Positions 48,929 to 59,300 of a stretch of DNA of 64,000 bases are shown in pieces. This DNA is from Asterias amurensis. Its lineage: Eukaryota; Echinodermata; Asteroidea; Forcipulatida; Asteriidae. The stretch spans positions 2,286,931 through 2,350,930 of the forward strand of contig NC_092667.1 of NCBI RefSeq assembly GCF_032118995.1, written 5' to 3'. Both the position numbers and the translations under genes were made by a program. Position 1 is the first letter of the stretch; each line of letters opens with the position of its first letter. The notes under the pieces are model-generated. The model searched no databases and was not told the DNA's origin. It saw only the letters and a list, made by a program, of their open reading frames with translations.

Positions 48929-49484
48929 GGCTGTAAGGATGAGCGATAGGGTAAAATTAATTTGTAATAATATCACAAACATTCTCACAAAAAAAGAAAA
49001 AATTTCTACTAAAAACTTTGTAGATGCATTCCTCATTTACCAAGTTTTGTACACTGCAATTTTCTTTCTTTTTAACGAATGATTCAGGACAATTTGAAGT
49101 TTAAAGCACATTCATGAAATGTGTACACACAATATATAAATGTCAACATTGCATTGAAATTGCAAACAAAGCAAAATATTATCTACATCTGAAGCAAACA
49201 CCGTCTGGCCGATAACACTGACTGAAATAATTTGGGGTGGGGGCCATTTCCCCCTCTGGTTATGCCACTGACATCATCAAATTTTACCTTATCAAATTCA
49301 CGGGAAAACATGACATGGTCAAAGCGGAATGTGTAAAATAAGTAAACGTGAAATCATCTCAATAATTCAGCATTTGTTTTATTACACAACACTTTTCCAA
49401 ATCACTTATGCCTGACTTCACAGGACAGTAAAATTATGTTGTGATTATAAACAACATGCTTAGATATCTCTGGTGTAAAACCTT
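48929..49484. other. Intergenic region, possible HADHB 3' flank
   Basis: AT-rich with no gene. A minus-strand AATAAA (49378-49383) is one of few candidates for a HADHB polyadenylation signal, though it would imply a 3' UTR near 950 nt. Confidence 0.3.
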
Positions 49485-49846
49485 TAAGGCAGTGGACACT
49501 ATTGGTAATTACTCAAAATAATTAATAGCACAAAACCTTTCTTGGTGACGAGTAATGGGGAGAGGTTGATGGTATAAAAAATTGAAGTGACATAGTTTTC
49601 GAAAAAGAAGTAATTTTCAACGAATTTGATTTTGAGACCTCACATTTAGAATTTGAGGTCTCAAAATTAACCAGCTTAAAGCCACTATTTCATGTGACAA
49701 GGGTGTTTTTTCTTTCATTACTGTCTTGCAACTTCGACGACCAATTGAGCTCAAATTTTCGCAGGTTTGTTATTTTATGCATAAGTCAAGATACACCAAG
49801 TGAGAATACTGGTTTTTGACAATTACCAGTAGTGTGACCTGTCTTC
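49485..49846 (+). mobile_element. MITE family A copy 13
   Basis: Starts TTAAGGCAGTGGACACTATTGG and ends near AGTGTGACCTGTCTTC. It directly abuts copy 14 in the opposite orientation, downstream of HADHB. Confidence 0.75.
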
Positions 49847-50193
49847 AAAGGCACCCGACACCTTTGGTAGTTGTCAGAGACCAGTTTTCTCACTTGGTGT
49901 ATCCTAACATATGCATAAAACAAAAAATCTTTGAAAATTTTGACTCAACTGGTCATGGAAGTTGCAAGAAAATAATGAAAGAAAAACCACCCTTGTTGCA
50001 CAAGTGTGCTTTCAGATGCCTAAAAAAGGCTTCAGGCCTGAAGTTTTTAGTGTTTGAGTGAGAAGCAACCCCTCTCTAAAAATTAAGTTACTTCAAAAGA
50101 AGCTGTTACTATCAACAGCTCTCTCTTACTCGTTACCAAATAAGATGTTAAAAATTATTTTGAGTCATTACCAATATTGCCCAGTGTCTTTAA
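49847..50193 (-). mobile_element. MITE family A copy 14
   Basis: Runs from AAGGCACCCGACACCTTTGG to ATTGCCCAGTGTCTTTAA, ending about 140 nt from the HADHB stop codon, so it may lie in the HADHB 3' UTR. Confidence 0.75.
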
Positions 50194-50334
50194 ATCAGTT
50201 TGCAATTTTAGGAGAACAGTCTAATAGCCTATCACTCGAATGTATTGAAAGCTTGAAGTTTGAATTGAACTCACTGTGTTCTTTCAAAGTTTATATGAAC
50301 TCACTGCATTTCGATGAAGTTTCTAGAATGACAG

Positions 50335-50370
50335 TTATGATGGGTACTTCTCGAGAACCATGGCATGCCC
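50335..50370 (-). CDS. HADHB: HADHB last coding exon
   Basis: Thirty-six nt encode [11 protein letters not shown] and TAA, equivalent to the GHAMIVEAYPK end of vertebrate HADHB. The acceptor is CATAG. It is easily missed because a longer meaningless frame covers it on the other strand. Confidence 0.85.
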   Translation of the reverse strand, partial: GHAMVLEKYPS

Positions 50371-53300
50371 CTATGGAATACAAACAAACAAAGAAATATG
50401 TTATTTAAACTTCAACCGATGTATTAAATATGACAAATAAATGGATTTGTAATTTAAGGCTCCAGCACTTTTTCCTGTGAAAAATAAAATCATGCAAAGT
50501 TAACTTTTATAATTCTTTGAAGTTGCATTTATCTACAGGAGAAGAATTAAAATAAAATAGTATGTGAAGTTGTGAATGTGACGTAAAAAGTAAATGGACA
50601 AGAGGCACTATTTCCAAAGGCTGTTGGAACAAGTTAGGAATGAAATAACATCCGTTTCAGACAGGCGCGTCAGAGTCGCCCTGGGCCAAAGAGAATGGAC
50701 CGATCCGGCCTGTCAATCAAACTGTGCCTGTTCACCCATTTGACCAATCACAGCAATGATTGTGGTCGGACAAACTCGGTCATGCATGCGCGTGAATTTG
50801 GCACGCGCAGCAGAATCGTGCAGAATGTCATTGGGAGTGCTCGTACACGTGTCTTGCTCGCGTGCGCTGTGGGCGGAGCTTAGTGGAAAGCCGGAACGGT
50901 CCATTGGGAGGGACTCTATTCGTTCCGAATGACTGCAACAGTCAATCTTTTGACTTCTAGTTTCTCCCAACTGTTTCAGACATTGAACTTTTCATATACT
51001 TAATTCACAATTTGGTTTGGCACGCCTGTAGAGCGCTTGTGTGAAACATGTCTCAAACATTCCTCAGCCAAATTTCATGGCTCTGCTTACCGCTGAATTA
51101 CACACTTCAATCACAATTTTTCGCTTACTGTGCAAGCGCCAAATTTCTTTGTGTATGCAAAGAATGCCTAGTAACAAAAGGGGAGTACCCACCCACATAC
51201 GCGAAAATTCCCTGCTAACCTGTGACAATCCCTTAACGTAAGCACTGAATTCCCTGCTTTCGGCAAGCCCCGATTCTTTGCTTACAGTAAGCAAAGCCAT
51301 GAATTTGGAACCTGGGCCCAATTTCATAAAGCTGTTTAGCAGAAAACAATGCTTAGCAAATTTCTTGCTCAGTAAGAAATGACAGAGGTACCAGTTGCAT
51401 TAATGGTAACTGTATGGCGTTCTGTGGCAAATTTCTTGCTCAGTAAGAAATGACAGAGGTACCAGTTGCATTAATGGTAACTCTATGTCGTTCTGTGGTA
51501 ATCTTTTTTTGCTAGCTAAGGACAAGTTTTTTGTGCTAAGCAGGTTTTTGTGCTTACAGGCTCTATGAAGTTGGGGATCTATACTTACATGTCCACCAGC
51601 AGCACATGCAGCAAGGAGTGCATATTGTCCGCCCTCTCTCTCTAGTCTGTTAGCCGCTGTCATTGCTAGACGCACACCGGTAGCAGCAAAGGGATGTCCA
51701 ATCGATAAGGAGCCACCCCACAAGTTCAGCTTGTCCATAGACGGAGCACCAGTCTACAAGAAAGTAGGCAAAGGAAAGAAGGAATCTTAATTTGCATTCT
51801 CATATTATTATAGACAATCACTTCCACATTTACGCTTTGGTTTATAATGCATGATGCCTTTGTAAACTATAAAACTAGGTTCTTATATAGACCTACATCA
51901 CGGTGTGGTCATCTTGATTTTACTCCATTCCAACTCATTTTAACCAAACTGAGAGGCTGGACGAAATAATAGTCTGGTCCCATGCACAATGAATGTTAGC
52001 ATTCATTACTGTTATTGGAAACAGGGAACACGACCAAGATGGCGACAGCGTGATAAAGGTCTATAGCGCTTTATCACACCCCAAGGGGTGTTTTAAAGTG
52101 CTCAGTATTATTTCCTGCAAGGTATATGGAGCTACGTTTTGAAGTATGAGACCTATTCCTTTATAGCGCCATGTAATGGTTTTCAAAGTGCGGTGGTGCA
52201 ATATGCTGTTGATTAAGCCAGGGAACCCTTCTCTTTATGATAAGTGCACTGGATTCTTTTATGGCATTACTAAACACACAGTACCAACGGCTTCACGTCC
52301 CATCCAAAGGACGAAACATCACGGTTAATACCATTTTGGTTAGTGATAAGTACGGCATCTGAAACGCGTTAGAAGTCGAAAGATCGACTAGACGTGCTAG
52401 AAGTCGAAAGATCGACTGTTGCAGTCAGTCGGAACGACTCTGGAGTGCCTTGGTTTTAGAGATCTTGTCATGAGGCGAACCCGATATAAATGTTAAGTTC
52501 GACGGTATAAAACCAAAATTTAATTTGGTCGACCCAGAGTTGCTCCTAATCTATTTGGTTATGCGCAACCCTCTGGGTACCAGTCTGAACCGGGTGTTAG
52601 TGTCTTGCTTAAGGTTACAGGTTTCACGTCAGGGACTCCAACCCGCACTCTGTTGATGAGAAACACACTAACCTTCTTCTGACGTCCCATGTAGGTCTGT
52701 GTAAACCAATCTGAGTCTAATGCCTTCATATTAGCCAAGATCTGACCAGCGAATGCTTCATGATATTCAAACACATCGATATCGCTTAATGATAGTCCAG
52801 CCTTCTCTAAGACTTTAGGAGTTCCATAAGCGGGTCTAGGGAGGAAACAATCAAATGTGCGTTATTTTATTACCCACTGGTCAACCCATTGGTCAACCCA
52901 CTGGTCAACCCATTGGTCAACCCACTGCTCAACCCACTGTTTAACCCATTGGTCAACCCACTGGACAACCCATTGGTCAACCCATTATTTAACCCATTGG
53001 TCAACCCACTGTTTAACCCATTGCCCATTGGTCAACCCACTGCTCAACCCACTGTTTAACCCATTGGTTAACCCACTGGTCAACCCACTGTTTAACTCAT
53101 TGGTCAACCCACTGGTCAACCCACTGGTCAACCCACTGGTCAACCCATTGGTCAACCCACTGTTTAATCCATTGGTCAACCCACTGCTCAACCCACTGCT
53201 CAACCCACTGTTTAACCCATGTGTCAACCCATTGGTGAACCCATTGGTCGACCCACTGGTCAACAAACTGCTCAACCCACTGTTTATCCCATTGGTCAAG

Positions 53301-56300
53301 TCACTTGTGTGTCTGACCCTAATGCCAAGCATATTTGCCTCGGCTAGAACCATATAAAATCCAGTAAATCCAAACATAACCAGGGCACAGATTTAAGCCT
53401 GGTTCATACATCCAGCGAATGTGATGCAAAATTAACTTGAACTTTACTTCACAACTTTGTTTTCGCTGCGAATTCGCAAGAGAGTCGCACAGGAAGTATG
53501 AACCTGGCTTAAAGGTAGTGGACACTATTGGTGATTACTCAAAATAATTATTAGCATACAACCTTACTTAGTGACGAGTAATGGGGAGAGGTTGATGGTA
53601 AAAAACATTGTGAGAAACAGCTCCCTCTGAAGTGAAATAGTTTTCGAGAAAGAAGTAATTTTCCACGAATTTGATTTTGAGACCTCAGATTTAGAATTTG
53701 AGGTCTCGAAATCAACCATCTAAACACACACAGCTTCGTGTGACAAAGATGTTTTTTTCTTTCATTATTATCTCGCAACTTCGACGACCAATTTAACTCA
53801 AATTTTAACAGGTTTCTTATTTTATGTATATATGTTGAGATACACCAAGTGAGAAGACTGGTCTTTGACAATTACCATTAGTGTCCAGTGTCTTTAAGAA
53901 GATTATAGAATTAAGGATTAAGATTGGATTGGATTACTGACCCAAGTAGTAGCTGATCCTTAGGGTCTTGTGCTACATACACAAAGTCTCTCAGATAGGC
54001 CTTGGGTTTGTATCCCATCTCTTTAGCTTTGTTTTCCGTCATCACCAAACAGGCAGATGCTCCGTCAGTCTACAAAAACAAATACACATCAAAGTTCATT
54101 CAATGATTGCTCTGAATTTATTTATAAAACCGATAAACGTTTGATTTATTCAATAATAATAATAATAATAATAATAAGACTGTTATGCGCACATATCCAC
54201 CCTGCTGGGTGTTCAAGGCGCAGTAAAAACCAAAAACAAACAAAACAGAGAAAAACAGACACAACAAAATTAGTCCTTGAAAACTTGTGACATAAGATGA
54301 ACGTTGTGGTACAAAGACAAGATCTAAGATTAATTCCAGATGCATGGCGCAGCTGAAGAAAAAGACCTGATCAGGGCCCAATTTCATAAAGCCTAGCACA
54401 AAAATTGTTGCTTAGCAAAAACAGGTTTACCAGCCAGAATACTATACAGTTTCCAATGCTGCAACTGGTGCCTTGGTCATTTCTTGCTAAGCAAGAAATT
54501 TGCTAAAGCACTGTGTTCTGCTTAACAGCTTTATGAAATTGGGCCCAGGTTAAGCAGTTTATTTTAAGTGAAAAAGGGTGTGTGAAGAAAGAAAAACTTT
54601 GTACCAAAAGAATGAAATGATAAAAGAGGCCGTTCACTAGGCCGATAAAACTGGGTTGTGTACTCACCAGAAATGAAGCATTAGCCGCAGTGACTGTACC
54701 ATGAGGTCTAATAAACGCTGGTCTAAGCTTGGCCATCTGCTCCATTGAAGACACTCTGATGCCGTTATCGTTGTCTACTATCTTAGTTGTCCCTGGTACC
54801 TGGTAGGTCAATCTATCGTCCAGGTAACCGGCTTTAGATGCCTTGTCTGCCAAGCTGTGTGAACGCATACTGAACTCATCCTGCAAAAAAATAAGGGTCA
54901 CAAAATTCAACGGTTTATTTTCACAGGGGTCAGCTCTTTTATATAGAAATAATATACAAATAACAAATGTTTACGACTGCAATAGTGCAAATATTTTCCT
55001 GAATTGAAAGATGGAATAACGAGGCAAAGCCGAGTTGAATGAAACAGTCCATCTTTCAACTCATGAAAATATTCTCTCGATTGCACGAATGAAAAACATT
55101 CATTATTCGTTTGAGATAATTTACAAGTAGACCTTTGTCATTTTGATTGGAGGATTCAACTTTCAAAACAAAAGAAAAGCAGACAATATTTAATTTTGAC
55201 ATTACAGCACATTTCTTTTGGTTCGGCTTGTTTGGATATAACAGTGCATTCTGTACTGATGCCAATTTTGAGACAACCGGGCGCCGTAAGCTGAGTATGT
55301 AACAAAATGATAAGACGTGCCAAGAGTTTGTGCCCTTCTTACCTGTTCTATCCTAGATATGTTGAATGCTGCGGCAAGTCTGTCCCCAGAATGACCCATG
55401 GTCTCATTCGTAGAAAACTCTGCTACTGCAGGTAGCTGAAAACAGACATAAAAAGGAAAGGATTCGTTTGACTTTTGTATTGATCAGCCAGAAAAGCACA
55501 TTGATAGCGTTTCAACTGTGGTAAGAAGGAAATATTAATCAATAATAATACCTGCTTTATGTATGGGGGCATTTCACGATAACGTATCAATGCGCTTAAC
55601 ATTTGTGCCCTGGTCATCAGGGCAATAACATTCCTTTAATCTTTCTCAGCTCCCTGGGGAGTATACAGCCTGAGCTGCCGTGACGCTTTTTTATATAGCG
55701 CATGTATCTACCAAACAAGGTGATGAATTCTGAGACCCAATTATTTTTTTAGCACCTTATAAGGGTTTAAAAGGTGCTATGGCGCATACAGCAGCCACAG
55801 CCAGGAACACCAGGGCGAACCCCTTCTCTTATCGATAAGTGCACTGGGTTCTTTTACATGCGTTACAAAACACATGGGACCAACGGCTTTATGTCCCATC
55901 CGAAGGACACAAGTGTCACGGCTCGGGCTTCGAACCCACATTCTGCTGATCAGAAACACCAGAGTTTGAATTCGGTGCTCTTAACCGCTCGGCCACGACT
56001 CTTCCTCCTCTACCAATATCAACCTCCACCAGGTACCCATTTATACCCCTGGGTGGAGAGGCAATTACAGAAAAGCATCTTGCTCAAGTGTCATGACCAG
56101 GATTCGAACCCACACTCCGATGACTTAACCACCAGAACTTAAATTCCATGCTCTCAACCACACAGCCATGGCACACAACAGAGTTTACAAACAAAAAGTT
56201 TTGGATATAAATTATAGTTACCTCAGGTGCCAAAGCTTTTAAGCTAAGATGCTTAGCAGCAAGTGACAGCTTAGCTCCAGTGGTCTTGGCCTACAATGAG

Positions 56301-59300
56301 GAATAAACAATCAATGCTTAATGATAATGCAAGCGCATTTAATAATAAATAATAATATTCATAAAAATATTAGACTTGTAAGCACACATATCCACCATAC
56401 TGGGTGTTCAAGGCGCAGTAACCCCCCCCCCACCCCAAAAAAAAAGGGAAAAAAGAAAAGAAGGAGACACAACTAAATTAGTCCCGGAAACCTGTGACAT
56501 AAAATATGTTCTACACTGGAATTGTGCCCTTTTGAAAATGAAAATGGCCTTGCCCTCTCAAAGATGAAATTCCAGACCTGAAACATAAATATAAAATCTA
56601 AACTTTACCCTGTTCTGGGTGAGCATAAATTTGCGCATTTGTCGGCTGTGGCGTATGGGGACGTCGGACATGAACTCCACCCCTCCTGCAATGAAGGAAT
56701 CTCCCTGATCTGTCATGATCATACCCATACCTACAACAAAGAAAGCAATCAATCATAAATAAATAAACAAGGGAATAAAAGTGTAGCACCGAGTTCTTAA
56801 ACTGCCGTTTAACACCGGCAGGGTCGTGACCGGCAAGGTCGTAGCCGTGCGATAAATGCCTTTTTGGTTAAAAGGCGTAGTAAAGTAAGAAACTCTGTAA
56901 AACTTATCCGATGTCCTTTCCTTGAGCTCTGTTTGTGTTGCATTTTTATGACTCAGACAGTTCTCGGATATGCATTCGTGCGCGTAGTAGTAGTGCCGTA
57001 CCAGTAGTATGCATCCTCGTATTCATGGGCCAAAGTGGCATGGCGAGATCGATCACCACTGAGAACGAGGTTGTGGGCTTAACGTATCCAGTTATAAACA
57101 GCTCAAGATGATGCGTGCTCCACCAATAGGAATAGCGAAACTGTCTGAGGTATTTATGAATAATGACTGACTCTACACTGAAACCCCCGAACCCCTATAA
57201 ATAAGCCCCACTTCTCTCACATTTCTTCAGTCTCCTGACGATGATGACTAGAGCAAGCTAGTTGAAATGTTAAGAACTCACTTCGCGGTAGTGAAGTTAA
57301 TAACCATCTACTTAAAGCTAAAGTAGTTGCTCCGGCCGATTTCATGGAGCTGCTTAACAGTCGATTTTGTGCTAAACAGGCACGCCTAGCAAACTTTTCA
57401 TTTCATGGCCTTGCTGAAGCAGGGTTTTTGCTTAAAGCGGTAAGCAAGCAAAAAGGGTCCTTAAAGCCCCAAGTTTCTGCTTAAGCACCCTGTTTATAAT
57501 GGAACATCATTGCAATACTTTAAGCAGCTCCATGAAATTGGACCCAGGAAGCTAATCGACTGCATCCATTGTAGCAGTCTTAGGCCGTGTCCGAATTGGC
57601 GACTTCGGCTACAGCTACGGCTAGGTTGTGCGCGTCTGCCACTCTTCAACACTGACAGACGCGCTGATCTAGCCGTAGCTGTAGCCAAAGTCGCCAATTC
57701 GGACACGGCCTTACTTACCGCTAGTTATAGCCACATTAGATGAGATACATGCTAGCGTGACGGTGTGGCAGGGAATCTTATTGGAAAATCCAGCGCCTAA
57801 GGCAGCTTCTCTTGCAATATTACTCGTCTTTACTTCTTGAATGACGTTACCATAGATGATATGATCAACAGCATCTAGAAGGAAATAACATTAAAGGCAT
57901 GGACACTATTGGTTATTCTCAAAATAATTATTAGCGTAAAACCTTACTTGTTAACAAGTAATGGAGAGCTGTTGATAGTATAAAACATTGTGAGAAACGA
58001 CTCCCTCTGAAGTAAAATAGTTTTCGAGAAAGAAGTAATTTCTCTTTAAAAAAAAATATCAGACTTCAGGCCAGAAGCCTTTTATTCCAATCTGAAAGCA
58101 CACTTTTTTGTACAACAAGGGTGTTTTTCTTTCATCATTTTCAACTTCAAGACCAATTGATGCAAATTTTTCACAGGCTTGTTATTTTGTGCATATGTTG
58201 GGATACACCAAGTGAGAATACTGGTCTTTGACAATTACCAAACGTGTTCAGTGCTTTTAAAACAGAAGTGTTAGGTGGGCATTAAGTGGAAGGGGATAAC
58301 AACACTAATACAAACAATGGACCTGATGCATTGTCGTCAACCAGCCGCCATCTTAGAGGAAAAACGGTGACGAAACAATCAAAACGCACAGATTTGTACG
58401 CGCAGTGCAGTTTTATCCAATGAACAACCTCCTTTTGATCTCTAAGTGAGGGCGCCCTACTGAAATGACGTCATGTGCATAAGGTCTAGGAGTACCACAA
58501 CATGTTTTACATACCTCTGGGAAGATTCGTCTTGTCAATCAACCCCCTGGCAAGGCAAGTAACAAACAAATAAACAAATGGCATGAGATATTGAAAATAT
58601 AAAAGTAATTTGTTCGAGTCATCCATTCAAGGATTGAAGGAAACAGATTTTCACTCTAGGCATTTACATCAGTGGCAATATTTAAAGAAACAGCCGTTGA
58701 TTTCACAAAGCGCTAGAGTAGACTAAGTCCTATCTCGAGTTAGGACGAGTAACTCGTCCTAACTTAGGATTAATCTTAAGGTCTGCATGCTACAGTGCAG
58801 GGTTGGGACTCGTCCTAAGTCCTAAGATTAATCCTAAGTTAGGAAGAGTTTGGTGAAATCGACGGCTGGACACTTTTGGTAATGACTCAAAGCAAATATT
58901 GGCATAAAAACTTACTTGGTAACAAGCAATGGAGAGCTGTGGATAGTATAACACATTGTGAGAAACAACTCCCTCTGAAGTAACGCAGTTTTGGAGAAAG
59001 AGGTTATTTCTCACTCTTTCTCTCTCAATATTGGAATCTGATAAAAGACTTCTTAGGCATCTAAAAAGCACAAATGTTTGTGCAACAATGGTGTTTTTTC
59101 TTTCATTACTCTCTTGCAACTTCGATGACCAATTGAGTCCAGATTTTCACAGATTTGTAATTGTATGCAGTTATATGTATGTTGGGAAAAAACAAGTGAG
59201 AACACTGATCTTTGACAATTATCATAGAGGTGTCCAGCGCCAAAACATGTAGAATGTTCAGTAATTATTACAAGAACTTACTGCATGGCTGCTCTCGCCA

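Noticed and set aside
50058-50408. Plus-strand frame of 116 codons near the HADHB end, considered as a last exon of the lectin gene
   Set aside because: The lectin domain already ends normally at 46197. Joining from 46165 gives an immediate stop, and this DNA holds MITE A and the last HADHB exon on the other strand.
52857-53377. Frame of 166 codons with NPLVNPL repeats and its reverse partner
   Set aside because: It is a product of the 12-bp minisatellite inside a HADHB intron.
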